Assembly (NCBI RefSeq): GCF_000002875.2
Contig: NC_009414.2
Coordinates: 946,155 to 1,010,154 of the forward strand
Length of the DNA stretch: 64,000 bases
DNA from: Leishmania infantum JPCM5
Taxonomy: Eukaryota; Euglenozoa; Kinetoplastea; Trypanosomatida; Trypanosomatidae
Reading direction: 5' to 3'
This document shows positions 22,305-33,379 of this stretch, one piece after another (positions within the stretch are counted from its first letter, which is position 1; each line of letters opens with the position of its first letter). The notes beneath the pieces are model-generated. The model ran no database searches and was not told where the DNA came from. It saw only the letters and a program-made list of their open reading frames with translations. The translations under genes were made by a program, and so were the position numbers.

Positions 22305-22898
22305 CTACTGGGCCTTGCGCTCCATATCCTGAAGCTGCTGCTCCACCGACGACTTCTTGGACTCTGCGTGCGTCTTGATCATGCCGAGATACTTGTCAGC
22401 GTAGGCGCGCACCTGCTGCACTGCGTGTTCGATCTCGTTCTGCTTCTTCTCGTATGCCACCGGGGCCGTAAAGGCAACGATAAGGATGACCAGCATCAGC
22501 GTCGTGTCGCTCATCCAGTTGCCGAGGAAGGCCATCACAAGGGTGGTCATGAAAAACTTGGCGGACGCCGCGTAGTCACGCCACGTGAGGAGGGAGATCG
22601 TGCAGTCCACGAACTTGGTCACGCACGGGCGCACAGACTCGTAAGCACGGTCCATGCTAGCGGTCACATCCTCGGGCGACGTCACGATGGTGCGCTTCGT
22701 CACGGCAGCGGCGGCACCAGCAATGAGGAGAATGGAGACGATGCGAGACACAAACGTTGTCAGCGTGTACTCGGCAAAGACGAAAATGGCCCACATGGTA
22801 AAGAAAGATGAAAAAATGAGGCCAGACGCGACGGGGCGGCGCCACGTCACGACATCCTTCGTCGTGAGCCCCTTGAACTCCTTCGCGATGGCCGACAT
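22305..22898 (-). CDS. Reticulon-domain ER membrane protein, 197 aa
   Basis: The C-terminal part matches a reticulon homology domain. It opens with DVVTWRRPVASGLIFSSFF (15-33), has a long hydrophobic hairpin at about 25-66, a loop, and a second hairpin at about 112-147, and closes with APVAYEKKQNEIE (145-157), the typical 'P-x-x-YEKxQ' end. Known reticulons wedge into the ER membrane and shape tubules. The tail (160-197) is charged and helical. The frame stays open upstream to 23159, but those 87 residues read like translated pyrimidine tract, so I chose the ATG at 22898. A run of 10-11 C on the transcribed strand (plus 22919-22929) lies just before it and may belong to the splice-acceptor tract. 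Confidence 0.85.
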   Translation of the reverse strand: MSAIAKEFKGLTTKDVVTWRRPVASGLIFSSFFTMWAIFVFAEYTLTTFVSRIVSILLIAGAAAAVTKRTIVTSPEDVTASMDRAYESVRPCVTKFVDCTISLLTWRDYAASAKFFMTTLVMAFLGNWMSDTTLMLVILIVAFTAPVAYEKKQNEIEHAVQQVRAYADKYLGMIKTHAESKKSSVEQQLQDMERKAQ

Positions 22899-23930
22899 GA
22901 GCTCGTGGTGTGGGTTAAGGGGGGGGGGAGTAGGTTGTGTGTGTATGTGTATGTAGGTATGGTGAACGGCTGGAAAAGCTGAAGATACGACACTGGAGAA
23001 GAGAGAAGTGGCCGGGAGGCGAGTAGGAGAGATCAAAGTAAAATAGGTAAAGAAAAGGACACTGGGTTGAGGGAAGAAGGGGGAGGAATCTGTAGGCGAA
23101 ACTGGTAGGGCACACGTAGGTTGCCGCGAGTATCCCAGATGCGAGGCGCATGTGGGCACGTGTGTGATGAAGGCCGAAGGAGGGAGAGTATGGCAACAAC
23201 AGAATCAACACGAATGTGTCACGCGCGGGTACATGCGTAGGTGAAGCACGGAACGAAAGAGGGAAGGGAGTGCAGAGAGAGGGTAAAGGGAGGAGTTGTA
23301 GAGCGAGCGAGAGAAAGCGAGGGCACAGACAGCGGCATCAGAAGGAATGAGGCAAGAAGCGTGTGTGCTTGTGTCGGAATCTGTGAAACCGATGGGGGAG
23401 GGGGGAATAGCATTCGTCAGGGTTCAGGCGTGTGTACTCACTCCGTGTTCAGAGTATTCGCGATGTTCCAGCAGCCGCAGTCGAGACGGAGAAGAGAGCA
23501 GAAAGTGCGCTCCAACGCTACGCTTTAGTATGAGCAGCGGAGACGGTGCTGTGCCACAGCAAAGAACTCGGCAGCGGGAGGTGGGTGGGTCGGCTGCATG
23601 ATTGGCTAGGGGGGAGCCTGGCGGTACACGGTACGTGTCCTCTGTAAAACGTGTGCGCAGTAGAGTGACGGAGGATCGGGAAGAGAGCATGATCGACCCT
23701 GTGAGGCAAACCGTCGCGCTTCCAAAGAGAGAGGTGGCGGGGAAACGAAAGGTTTGGGCGCACAAATGCAGGTGCGCGCACAACGGCACGAGGGAAAACT
23801 CGGTGAGAGACAGAATCTGCACCACAACGGAGAACGAGAAAGCAAACACATCAGCCAAGAAGAACAAAGGATAAGGCGAGGGCTCCGCGCGGAAGGTCTA
23901 CTCGCAAATTGGGTAAGCACAAGTACATAG
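22899..23930. other. Spacer between the Aat-like and reticulon genes
   Basis: No gene is recognised. Plus-strand purine-rich blocks (22905-23050, 23240-23420) provide polypyrimidine tracts for splicing of the reticulon mRNA. The rest is probably 3' UTR of the Aat-like gene. Confidence 0.6.
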
Positions 23931-25412
23931 CTAGGGCTTACTCTTGACAAGTGCGCTGGTCCCCTCGTAGTAAGGCACCATCCCCTTGTGAGACCGCAGG
24001 TAAGCATCAATGTCGCACTCTGGCACAGCGTCGCGCGCCGCACTCCAGCGACGGTAAAAGACGTCTCGTGGCATGTCGACGGCGCCGAAGTGCCGCTCGA
24101 AATGTCGCATGTACTCCACGCAGAACCCCCAGTACCAAAGGGTGTACCCGCACCGCTGCAGCGCCTCGCCTATCAGCTTCGTCAGGAAGGTGCCGAGTCC
24201 GTCCTTGGACTGCCGCAGCGTATACATGGTGTAGTCGTGGTACGCACACCCCACCGTCATGCCACAGCAGCCCGCCATCACCTCACCTGTCGCCTTCTCC
24301 ACCAGCTCAATGCACAGAAGCCGTACGTATTTTGCCCTATCTGCCTCTGCGGCCTGTGAGGCGGCGGTGTCTGCGCTGGACGATATGTCCCTGCGGCTGC
24401 ACTGGCCCATGAGGTTGATGAAGATGTCGTTGAGCCACGTGCTCCTCTTGTTTTGTCCGTGATACGAGCATGCCCTTTGCAGGCTTGCCACGACACCCGC
24501 AGTGTCATCGCGGACAACCACCACGTACGCGCCGGAGCGGATGACGCGCCGGACCTTGCTCTGACGGCGCCACGGATACAAGGACGCTGTGGCATCGCGA
24601 CGCGTTGCGCTCCCTAAAGCCCCCGAGTCCTGCTGGTGGGTCGACGAAGCAGCCGGCGCGGCGGGCGATTCCGGCGCAAGGTCGAGCGTGTAGCGTGTGT
24701 GGCCGTTGGGGAGCACAAAGAACATGGCCACGTGCTGCGGCCCTATTCTCAGTGACTCCGGCAGCGAAAAAAGTCCGTTGTACCACAGCCCCCGCATGAA
24801 CGGGAGAGCCGTGGTGGGCTCCAGCGGATTCGGTGGTACATAAAACATGAACTTCTCCGCCCCCTGTGCAAGGATGCAGCGTGTGAATTCTGGATGAAAG
24901 ACAAAAGAGCCGCGGTCAACTACATGCAGCGATACAGCACGCAAGTCCAGTGGCGCGCGCCAGCCCTCAGTTCGCACCTTCAGCACCGCAGTCGTGGTGC
25001 TTGCGCTTTCGCTGCCCCGCATCGGCCAGCACAGCGTCGCCACGTACTCCGAGGACGGATGCAGGCACCACAGAGTGGCAATGTGCTGCACCTTGCGCGC
25101 CACCTCCGCCATTGAAGACGCGCACACCATCGACTCCGTGAAGACCCTCTCAAGGGTTGCGCCAGAAGTCACGACGGACGCCACTGGCAGTTGCGCCTGC
25201 ACAAGTGCGTCGCGCTCCTCAGGCGCTCCATCGTCGTCACTCCCTTCTCCGACGAGCACGGAAGTCAGCTCCTTCACCTCGAACGGGTGCGACGCGACGA
25301 ACGAGGCCCAATTCAGCCCACAGCCCAGAAGAACGGGATGCGACGTCGTCTGCGTCATCGTAGCCCCGTCACTTGCGGTGGTTTCGACTTTAGCGGCTGT
25401 GTGCGGGTGCAT
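23931..25412 (-). CDS. Leucyl/phenylalanyl-tRNA protein transferase (Aat)-like protein, 493 aa
   Basis: The C-terminal ~290 residues resemble the bacterial Aat fold. Features in order: GLWYNGLFSLPESLRIG (208-224) with MFFVLPNGHTRYTLDL (230-245), comparable to the Aat 'W.sP..R..l' region; SKVRRVIRSGAYVVVV (285-300) followed by STWL (324-327), comparable to the region before TWI; GEVMAGCCGMTVGCAYHDYTMYT (376-398), comparable to GELVGGLYGV; and LGTFLTKLIGEALQRCGYTL (406-425), then HFGAVDMPRDVFYRRW (441-456), comparable to 'ASLGAREIPRxEF'. In bacteria Aat adds Leu or Phe to N-terminal Arg/Lys and feeds ClpS/ClpAP. The N-terminal ~200 residues are unfamiliar. The first in-frame ATG is 25412; another lies 18 codons further in. 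The match is from motif memory. A divergent GNAT-fold protein of other function is the alternative. Confidence 0.6.
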   Translation of the reverse strand: MHPHTAAKVETTASDGATMTQTTSHPVLLGCGLNWASFVASHPFEVKELTSVLVGEGSDDDGAPEERDALVQAQLPVASVVTSGATLERVFTESMVCASSMAEVARKVQHIATLWCLHPSSEYVATLCWPMRGSESASTTTAVLKVRTEGWRAPLDLRAVSLHVVDRGSFVFHPEFTRCILAQGAEKFMFYVPPNPLEPTTALPFMRGLWYNGLFSLPESLRIGPQHVAMFFVLPNGHTRYTLDLAPESPAAPAASSTHQQDSGALGSATRRDATASLYPWRRQSKVRRVIRSGAYVVVVRDDTAGVVASLQRACSYHGQNKRSTWLNDIFINLMGQCSRRDISSSADTAASQAAEADRAKYVRLLCIELVEKATGEVMAGCCGMTVGCAYHDYTMYTLRQSKDGLGTFLTKLIGEALQRCGYTLWYWGFCVEYMRHFERHFGAVDMPRDVFYRRWSAARDAVPECDIDAYLRSHKGMVPYYEGTSALVKSKP

Positions 25413-27884
25413 GTCTCCCAGACAGCGTCCACGTTGAGGGCGTTGCGTCCTTGGTGAAGATGCGTCACGTCTTTGCACACCACTCTGCCCAGTATATGTG
25501 TGTCCTTGTGTGTATGTGTGTATATGTCTGTGTCCCCCAATTGGCTGTGCCGTCGCACGACGGCAGCGCTCGCGCTGCCGGCTTCTTGTCGTGCCCTTCG
25601 CGCAGGAAACAGCAAGGCAACCACAACACTTGACAACGAGCTCTTTTTATTGCTGTTCGATCTCTGCGCTGCCAAAGACACGCTGTCCCCGCCCGTGCTG
25701 GTGTCCGGTTGTCGACGCTAGCGCGGACCTGGAAGTGCGCGATTCGAACACGCAGGTGCACGAGACGATATCTCGCGCCACAGGATGGCGAAGCGTCCAG
25801 ATGAAGGACGTTGAGAGCATCTGTGTACTGTATGCTTCGTCTTCCAGAAGGGAGGGGGCGCCTCTGCTTCTGGAGAGTGTGCGCACGTCTCAGTTATCCG
25901 TTACGCTTTTCTCAACAAGGGAAAGCACAGCCGCGCACTGCTGCAGCATTACTCAGGTGCTCCCTTCGTCACTGGTACTTCGTCTACAAGTGAAAGGAAG
26001 CGCATACGTGGTAAGTAGAGAGTTACGCCAGGCAGGGATAGAGGGAGAAAAAAATGTGGTGGATGTGAGGAAGAAGAGGGAAAGCGGAGTCGAGCGGCAA
26101 AATGCGTACACCTGCGTGCGACGATGAACTGAGAGTCCGACATGGAACGCTTCACAGCGTGGCAGGCTGCTACGCGTTTCTGTGACGTCCTCAGTGACCT
26201 ACTCTCCACATCACCACAGCGACTCGTTCCATGACGCGCACATGTCGGCAACTTGCTTTCGATCGGTGCGCGTTTTACACTGTGCGAGGTGGAGGGGAGG
26301 GGACAGTCCCTGGAGCGGTGCCTGCAGAGTTCACTTCGCATCGCTACTGTTTGCTGTCGTTGGTGTTGTGCGTACTTTCTCGTGTTTCTCTGCCGTCTCA
26401 CCGTGGATAGACAAAGCCGATCATCCTCCTCCTCTCCTGCAATTCGTGTCTGTGTGCAGGTGCGTGCGATAGGGTAGAGGGGTGAAGTGCTCGTACATGT
26501 AGGCAGGAGAATGCGCAAGCGTGCCTCGGACAGAGGAGAGGGAAATGATAGAAGAACAAAAACGCTGTCACGTGTGCACGTGCACATGGCGCTGATAGCG
26601 ATGGAAAACCGCGCAGTGCCTGCCGTCCCTCCCTTGTTCACCTCTCCTGCCTCTTCATCAAGGCGCATGTGTGACTGCTGGGTGACGCAGAAAGAGGCAC
26701 ACCCAACCACTGTCGCGTATGTGTGTGTGTGTGTGTGTGTGTGTCTGTGGACTGGCTCACACCTGTGCTACTGGGCGTACCTAATCAGCGAAGGTGCGCA
26801 CCCATTCCCACACCTGCGTTGGAATCTGAGGAGTGTGCAGGCAAGGGAAAAAGGGGCGGTGCACGGGCCGCTCTTGCCCTCAGGCGGAGCCGTCGAGAGA
26901 GCGCGCCATGGGAGAAAAGTGGAATAGAGGGGTTTGCCCAAAGAGACACAGGGTAGAGGAAGTAGGGAAGGGGAGGCCACCGCTACACCTCGTGGTGACA
27001 GAACGAGAACGATAAACTGGAAGGAAGCAAGCGAAGCTCGGCTACCGCAACACCGAAAAAGAGAACGAGCCAAAAGAAGAGGGCACGAGGAGAGGGAGGA
27101 GGGCCATAACGCCACCGAATGGGTAGACTAGAGCACCAATTAACGGAAACAGCGACAGACAAGGCGTGCGTATACGCACGCATACACAGAAAGACAGAGA
27201 TGGGGGAGAAGAGAGCGCATGCAGGTGTACCTGATGAGAAAAAGAGAACAGAGCGCGCAAGACAGAGAAGAAAAAGAAAGAAGAGAAAGATCATGGACTG
27301 CGAAGAGGCACCGTGGGGTACAAGTGGAAAAAGGGGGCGGGTTCAGAACGCCCACACGACGCGATAGAGATGGAGGGGGAGGGGGTGTCGGAACATTCAA
27401 AGTGAAAAGAAAAATAACCGACAAGAGCTACGGAGGAGAAGAGCCAGTGGCAGCCGACGAAGGAACTAAAAAAAAGGAAGGAATGTGAGAAGAGAGCCAT
27501 CCGCCACTTTCTTCCGTTTTGGGTCGTGTGCATACAAGCGGAGTATACGAGAGAGGGAGACAGATAGGAAGGAAGGGCGAGGACGCGAACGTGCAGCACC
27601 ACGACGACGAACGTGAGTGTGCTTGTGTTGTGTGTGTGATGACGGAGGGAAGCCGTTACCGGCAACCAACCTCTCACGGGCACATGACACGCAAAGGAGG
27701 TTCCCCCCCTCCACCCTCCTCCACTCCTTCAGTGTACTTATTTCTGCCTTTGCGCCTAAGACAGTGCCGCTCCTACTCAAGCGCTCGCCCTGTGCGCCGC
27801 ATTCTACACAAACCACTCACGGACGTACAGATACCAACACGCAAATAACTACTGGTCCATCACCAACTAAAACCGGCTCCCCTG
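25413..27884. other. 2.5-kb spacer, probable 3' UTR of the FTL gene
   Basis: No credible gene is found. It contains a GT microsatellite (26721-26744) and a purine-rich plus-strand stretch (27000-27490). Open frames here, such as one on the minus strand at 25949-26710, lack family resemblance or coding-like composition. Confidence 0.6.
26721..26744. repeat. (GT)n microsatellite
   Basis: Twelve uninterrupted GT units in the spacer downstream of the formate-tetrahydrofolate ligase gene. Confidence 0.9.
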
Positions 27885-29753
27885 TTAAGAAAGTCCCACA
27901 ATCCTTCCACTCTCGCAGTCGATGTCGATGTTGTAGTACGCCGGTCGGGTCGGCAGACCAGGCATCGTGGAGATGTCGCCCAGCAGAGGAAACACGAACT
28001 TCGCTCCGCAGTTGACGCGGACGTCGCGGATGGGGACAGTGAAGCCGGTCGGCGCCCCGCGCAGCTCGGGGTTGTGCGAGAAGCTGTACTGTGTCTTTGC
28101 CATACATACAGGAAAGTCACCGTAGCCCATCCTCTCGAAGTCCGCCAGCTTCTCCTCTGCGTCGTTGAGGTACTCCACGCCGGCGGCGCCGTAAATCTCG
28201 CGGCACACCGTCTCGATCTTCTCCTTTAGCGACGCGTTACTTGGGTAAAGCAGCTGGAAGTTCGACGGCGTCGTCTCCGTGACGCGGATGAGCGCCTGGG
28301 CAAGACCGACGGCCCCGGCGCCGCCCTTGGACCAGTGGTCTGTGACCACAACATCCGCCGCGCCACCCTCCTGCGTCGCCAGCTCCTTTACCAGCGCCAG
28401 CTCCGCCTCCGTGTCGGTGCTGAACCGGTTCAGCGCCACCACCACTGGCACCCCAAACTTGCGAATGTTTTGAATATGCCGAACAAGGTTGCTCATGCCG
28501 GCACGCAAGGCATCCGCGTTCTCCTTGGTAGCATCCTTTGGCTCCACACCGCCGTGGAACTTCAGTGCGCGCACCGTCGCCACGAGCACCGCCGCATCCG
28601 GCTTCAGCCCGCTCGTGCGGCACTTGATGTTGAAGAACTTCTCACAGCCCATGTCTGCACCGAAGCCGGCCTCCGTCAGCACGAAGCCGTCCGCACCGGC
28701 CAGCTTGAGGGCGATGCGGTCGGCGACGACGCTGCTGTTCCCGTGCGCGATATTGCCGAAGGGGCCGGCATGCACCAGCACGGGGGTGCCCTCCAGCGTC
28801 TGCATCACCGTCGGCTCGACCGCATCCTTCATCAGCACCGTCATGGCCCCGGCACAGCCCACATCCTCAGCCGTCACCGATGCGCCCGTCTTGCTTTTGG
28901 CCACCTGGATCGCTCCCAGGCGCTGGCGCATGTCGGCCAAATCGTCCACGAGCGCCAGAATGGCCATAACCTCGGACGCGACCGAAATGTCGAAGCCGGT
29001 GCGACGGCTGATGCCTTTCTCTGCCTTTCCCATCCCGATCTCGATGTCGCGCAGGAAGCGGTCGTTGACATCGGTGACGCGGCGCCACGAAATGGTGTCA
29101 GGGTCGACGTCCAGCCGCGCAAAGCAGACGCGCTCCTCCTCCGTTAGCGACTTGGGGTCTGTTTTGTAGATGCCGAGCTTATCGAGCCGCTTCTGCATAA
29201 TCGGTGTGAACGTTTTCAGCTCGTCGGTGAGACGGCGGTAAAGCGCGGCGTCGTCCTGCGTCCGCTCGTGGAAGATGCGAGTGTCAAGCGCCGCAGCAAG
29301 GAGGTTGTTTGCTGCGGTGATAGCGTGTATGTCGCCGGTGCCGTGGAGGTTAAAATCCTCCATCGGAATCACCTGGCTGTAGCCGCCTCCCGCGGCACCG
29401 CCCTTGATGCCGAAGGTCGGTCCTTGAGACGGTTGGCGAATGCACGCAAAGCAGCGTCGTTGTAGATGAGCACCGAGAGCCTGGGCGAGGCCGATCGTCG
29501 TGGTGCTCTTCCCTTCCCCCAACGGGGTGGGGCTCATGCCCGCCACCACGACGTACTTGCCGTTTGGGCTGCCCTCCAAACGCTTCAGAACGCTCAGCTT
29601 CACCTTGGCGCGAGTGCTGCCGTACGGGCTCAGCTCCGAAAGAAGTATACCCGCGGCCTCGGCGATGCTCGTGATCGGCTGGGCATCGATACTCTGAGCA
29701 ATGTCGATGTCAGCCGGCACCGGCCACACACAGTGCAGCTTTCGGGTGGTCAT
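27885..29753 (-). CDS. FTL: Formate-tetrahydrofolate ligase (10-formyl-THF synthetase), 622 aa
   Basis: The enzyme joins formate and tetrahydrofolate, using ATP, to give 10-formyl-THF for one-carbon metabolism. The match is strong along the whole length. [19 protein letters not shown] (76-94) is the nucleotide-binding loop. [20 protein letters not shown] is followed by [20 protein letters not shown], both family signatures. Near the C-terminus are [16 protein letters not shown] and the closing [13 protein letters not shown]. The length is that of a monofunctional ligase rather than a C1-THF synthase fusion. The frame extends upstream to 29888, but a good splice acceptor (AG 29793-29794) follows a polypyrimidine tract inside that extension. 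No other ATG lies between it and 29753, so 29753 is the start. Trypanosomatid FTL is cytosolic as far as I recall. Confidence 0.97.
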   Translation of the reverse strand: MTTRKLHCVWPVPADIDIAQSIDAQPITSIAEAAGILLSELSPYGSTRAKVKLSVLKRLEGSPNGKYVVVAGMSPTPLGEGKSTTTIGLAQALGAHLQRRCFACIRQPSQGPTFGIKGGAAGGGYSQVIPMEDFNLHGTGDIHAITAANNLLAAALDTRIFHERTQDDAALYRRLTDELKTFTPIMQKRLDKLGIYKTDPKSLTEEERVCFARLDVDPDTISWRRVTDVNDRFLRDIEIGMGKAEKGISRRTGFDISVASEVMAILALVDDLADMRQRLGAIQVAKSKTGASVTAEDVGCAGAMTVLMKDAVEPTVMQTLEGTPVLVHAGPFGNIAHGNSSVVADRIALKLAGADGFVLTEAGFGADMGCEKFFNIKCRTSGLKPDAAVLVATVRALKFHGGVEPKDATKENADALRAGMSNLVRHIQNIRKFGVPVVVALNRFSTDTEAELALVKELATQEGGAADVVVTDHWSKGGAGAVGLAQALIRVTETTPSNFQLLYPSNASLKEKIETVCREIYGAAGVEYLNDAEEKLADFERMGYGDFPVCMAKTQYSFSHNPELRGAPTGFTVPIRDVRVNCGAKFVFPLLGDISTMPGLPTRPAYYNIDIDCESGRIVGLS

Positions 29754-29792
29754 GAGGACTATACGAGAAGAGTAAAGGCAGCCAATTCCTTT

Positions 29793-29794
29793 CT
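29793..29794 (-). other. Predicted spliced-leader acceptor for FTL
   Basis: On the minus strand, ctccgctcttctttttcatt precedes gccAG. The next ATG downstream is the FTL start 40 nt away. This rules out the longer upstream reading of the frame. Confidence 0.6.
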
Positions 29795-31243
29795 TGGCAA
29801 TGAAAAAGAAGAGCGGAGTTGGTGATGGCCCTCTCTCAGCCCCTCCTTCACTCGACTGCTGCTGTGGCTCTGCTAGGAGGAGGTTCACTTGAGAGTGCGT
29901 TCGAGTAGAAGCGCGCTAGTGGGGGAGGAGAGAGAGAGGAGGGGGAGGGGGAAGGCGTTTGGGAAGAGGAGGGAAGGGGCGTTGGGTGGCGTATCCAACA
30001 CGTCTTTTCGTGTGTGCATGTATGGATGTGTGTGTGTGTGTGTGTGTTCGTTGCTTTCCCTCTTTCAACCTGAGACAAAGAGCGCGAAGAAGACAGGAAA
30101 AAAGAGCCGAAAACACAAATGACAAGCGTTGATGGCACGTTGTCTATGGGGAGGAGGTGGGCCTGGGGCACAAGATCGAGGGGTTGGCGTGTCGAGAAAT
30201 GGCAACCATGACCGCGCCGTTAATCGTTCCGCGCACACACATGATACCAAGTACAGCGCCGAATCAGGTACGAAACAGAGAGAGAGGACGGGGACGAACG
30301 GAAGAAAAGATCGCAGGGGAGAGTGAGGCAGACCAAGGAGCCATCAGTGTATCCAAAGGCACGCCTGTGAGCGTCGTTTCGCACTACCGCCTACGCACAC
30401 CACAACGCACACACAGGGGAGACGAGAATAACGTTGTCCCTTGCAGCCTACAGAGGTTAGGAGAGCCGTCACTGGGGTGTGACGCAAGAATGGGCTGCTG
30501 CAGGCGAGAGACCAGCTACACCACCGCGTACCTGCTGCAGCCGTCAAGTACACGCTCCGCTGCCGCCGCCTCCTCACCCGTTTCACCTCTTTCACCCCGT
30601 TGGCAACGCAGCGCTTCGACGGAGACAACAGCAGCCGGGGGAGGGGGAGGAGGCATGTAAAGGGGAAAAGATATGCGGGAGGGAGTGCGCGATAAAGATG
30701 CGTGTACTGTGCCGACTCGGCAGGCGAGCATATCCCAGTGTGCGCGTACGCGTACGTGGCTCACATCCGCTTTCAATTCGCTTTTCTTTGGTTGGCTTCT
30801 TTCATAATCGGTGTCTTCTGTTTTTTTTTCCACGCGCGCCTCCGCTGACTGGTGTGTTTGAGTGCCACGTGCGTGGAGGTGGAGAGACACGGCAGCTCGT
30901 CACGTAGCGGGTGTTTCGTTGGCGCTCCCCTTTACTTTTTGTTTCACTACGGTAGGCTTCAGTGGCATAGGTGTGCGCTGAGCAGGCGCACGTACCACTC
31001 ACAGCACCACCGAGAGGGAGGGAGAAAAACGGAGGGCTCGGAGAGTGGCAATATGTTCTCTTCTCACCCTTGCGGAGAAGTCGTGCACAAGTCTAACCCT
31101 AAGCGGAGGTGCGGTTGCGTGAGGAGGAGAGACAAGGGCACTGCTCAAAGACAGATGTCGTTGTAGAATGCATGTGCCAGCGCGCGCGACCGCACTCCAG
31201 CAGTGAGGCGGGTCCGTGCCGCTTTGCAGACTATAAACAGGCG
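29795..31243. other. Spacer between PABPN1-like and FTL genes
   Basis: Apart from the FTL leader and a GT run at 30027-30047, I see no coding or RNA-gene signal. It is purine-rich on the plus strand at 29925-29985 and 30270-30330. Confidence 0.6.
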
Positions 31244-31894
31244 CTAATAGCCTCCGCGACCACGACCGCGGCCGCGGCCGCCGCCACGGCCCATATTATA
31301 CGGGTTGAAGCCCTGGCTCATCATACCAGCCATCATGGCCAGCGCAGCGATCTGCTGCTGCATTGGGTTGCCCGCACCTCTACCGCGCAGCGCGTACGCA
31401 CCGCCACGTGAGATGCCACGTTGGAATGCGGGAATGTTGTCCCGCTTCATTGCCACCTTCAGTGGCTTACCATGCAGCGACTGCCCATCCTTGAGGATAG
31501 CCGCGTGTGCCTGCCCTTCGGTTTCAAACTCGACGTAGGCGGTGCCTTTCGGGTTGCCCTGACGGTCCTTCAAGACCGTTACGCGCGTAATGGCACCGCA
31601 GGAGGCGAAAAAGACGCGCAAATCCGCGTCCGTGGTCCTCAAGTCAAGGTCGCCGACAAAGATGGAGGTGTTCGTCTTGGTCTGCCCGCTGCTTGCTGCC
31701 GCAGCAGCAGCCGTCTTGCGTGTGCCCTCGTCCTTGGCGGCCGACTCCTGCAGTGCCTTGAGCTGCATGTCTTCCTGCAGGCTTTCCACCTGCCGCTTCA
31801 TCTCCTCCAGCTCCGCCTCAGCGTCCATGTCGACGTTGAACTGGTCCTCTGCAGAGATCATCTCGCCCCCGTGGTCATCTTGGTTGCTAGACAT
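31244..31894 (-). CDS. PABP2: PABPN1-like nuclear poly(A)-binding RRM protein, 216 aa
   Basis: It has the architecture of nuclear poly(A)-binding protein 2 (PABPN1). An acidic, coiled-coil N-terminus (about 15-52, with EAELEEMKRQVESLQEDMQL) is followed by a single RRM (about 76-152) with RNP2 SIFVGDL (77-83) and RNP1 KGTAYVEF (116-123). The C-terminus is Met/Gln-rich and ends in an RG-rich tail (203-216). The residues after RNP2, including DADLRVFFASCGAITRVTVL, follow the PABPN1 pattern. The family binds nascent poly(A), stimulates poly(A) polymerase and aids mRNA export. RG repeats are likely arginine-methylation targets. A plausible splice acceptor (AG 31954-31955) after a CT-rich tract gives a 59-nt leader without ATG. 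The symbol is a family name by homology, not a verified locus name. Confidence 0.85.
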   Translation of the reverse strand: MSSNQDDHGGEMISAEDQFNVDMDAEAELEEMKRQVESLQEDMQLKALQESAAKDEGTRKTAAAAAASSGQTKTNTSIFVGDLDLRTTDADLRVFFASCGAITRVTVLKDRQGNPKGTAYVEFETEGQAHAAILKDGQSLHGKPLKVAMKRDNIPAFQRGISRGGAYALRGRGAGNPMQQQIAALAMMAGMMSQGFNPYNMGRGGGRGRGRGRGGY

Positions 31895-33379
31895 GATTCT
31901 CGCTTCGCCCTATAGACGTCTCCTCTGTTGCTTGCGGCCGCACCGGTGAACAGCTACACGTACGCAAGCAGGAAAAGAAAGAGTCACCCTCGCGTGCTGT
32001 GACTGCTGTAGAGAGAAGTGTGAGTCAGCGAGTGGGGGGAGGGCAAACAAACAAAAAGGTCGGGTTTCAAGAGAGGGAGGGGTGAGATGACAGGGCCTGA
32101 CAAGGAGGAGGAACACCAATAAGAGCGAAAAAAAGAGGGAGAGAATCTCCTAGTGGAAGATACGCATGTGCGTGTGCGTTCATGTATGAGAAGCGCGCGA
32201 GGGGAGTGGGGGGGGTACAGCAGGAAAGAAGAGGAAAAGGGCATGGGTCGGTGCGTGGGTGATTGAAGTGGAAGCAAAGGCGGTGGCGAGGAGGAGAAGC
32301 GAGGGCGGTCGCTCGATTTCTCACTATTTTCCCCCTTTTTTCTAATCGAATCGCGAGATGACTCGATGATGTTCGTCTAACAAGCGTGTGTTGATGGCTT
32401 TCACGTCACTTCAGGAAGCAACAGAAAGGATGCCTCGGGCATAGAGGCAGTTTGTGCATTCCTTGCGTTGGGGGAGAGGCTTGGTCAAGTGAAACTGACA
32501 CCCTCAGTACATGAAATATTGAAGCACAAGCGCAGAGAAGGACGAGAAACTGAAAAAGAAACAGAGAACCAATGTGCCAGAGGCGCGCAGCAAACGGCCA
32601 AGGGCAAGACGACAACCAACTCGATGAAGAAGGGAGAGAGACATGAAGTGTTTAAGCGAAGAGAGAGGCTATAAGACGCATGATAGAGAGCACACAACGA
32701 GAGTGTGCCCGTGTTCCAGAGGTGTTTGCGTCAGTATGTGTATGTGTGTGCGCGCGTTTGTTGAGAGGAGGACCGAAGAGGGAGAAGTCCCAGCTGTACA
32801 TGCATTCCATACCATAGAGAAATCTGCATCTATACATCTGTATATATACATATATCAGATGTATATAGAGCGATGTATATACGCCGAAGTGCCGAGTACG
32901 AGAGGGTCACGTGAAACGGCAACGACAAAACAGAAAAGAACGTAAGGAGAGCGGAGAGGCCATCACAGCACGGGGAGGATGGGAGAGGGAGGGAGGGGAG
33001 AGCCGAGCGGCGAAGGCAAAGAATGTGAAATGTGCGCACCGCCTCCTTCGCTCAGCAGTAAAGCAGGACAAAGAAAGAAACAGCACGAAAAGAGTGACAT
33101 CATGACTCGTGCAAGAGTATGCCGTCGGCTCGCTAAACCGAGTCCCTTCTTCGGTTTTTTTTGTTGACTCGTCCTTTCTCGTTTTACCGCCACAATTGCG
33201 AACATACCCACGTCGTGGGGCCTGGGAGGCGAGGGCGGAGTGATGGTGGATACCAGACGCTGCCCAGAGGTGCGTTGCAGCACAAGAATCGGTGAAACGC
33301 GTCGAAAAACGCGGGAGAGAGGTGGGGACACAGACGCGCCAAAGCAAAACCAGGGCTGCCAACGAGCGAGGCCCTTTCC
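31895..33379. other. Spacer between the EF-hand-like and PABPN1-like genes
   Basis: No gene is seen. It contains the PABPN1-like leader and splice tract (31895-31990) and an AT-rich long hairpin (32831-32865). It also has purine-rich stretches on the plus strand at 32530-32680 and 32900-33080. Confidence 0.6.
32831..32865. repeat. AT-rich inverted repeat (10-bp perfect stem)
   Basis: tatacatctg (32831-32840) pairs exactly with cagatgtata (32856-32865). The 15-nt interior is itself largely self-complementary (atata with tatat), so the stem can extend. It lies in a spacer of otherwise mixed composition. Confidence 0.8.

Noticed and set aside
21972..22811. 279-residue plus-strand frame over the reticulon gene
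   Set aside because: Antisense shadow; His/Arg/Leu-rich composition mirrors the minus-strand coding sequence.
22305..23159. Reticulon protein with an 87-residue N-terminal extension
   Set aside because: The extension is low-complexity (HTYIHIHTQPTPPP) derived from GT- and G-rich leader DNA. The domain starts a few residues after the ATG at 22898.
25949..26710. 253-residue minus-strand frame in the FTL 3' spacer
   Set aside because: Composition is Cys/Arg/Ser-rich and irregular, with no family resemblance and no clear splice tract right upstream. Treated as spacer.
28335..29147. 270-residue plus-strand frame opposite FTL
   Set aside because: Antisense shadow of a highly conserved enzyme gene; no independent similarity.
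27885..29888. Starting FTL at 29888 (667 residues)
   Set aside because: A splice acceptor inside the extension (29793-29794) would remove that start, and the family-typical N-terminus begins at 29753.
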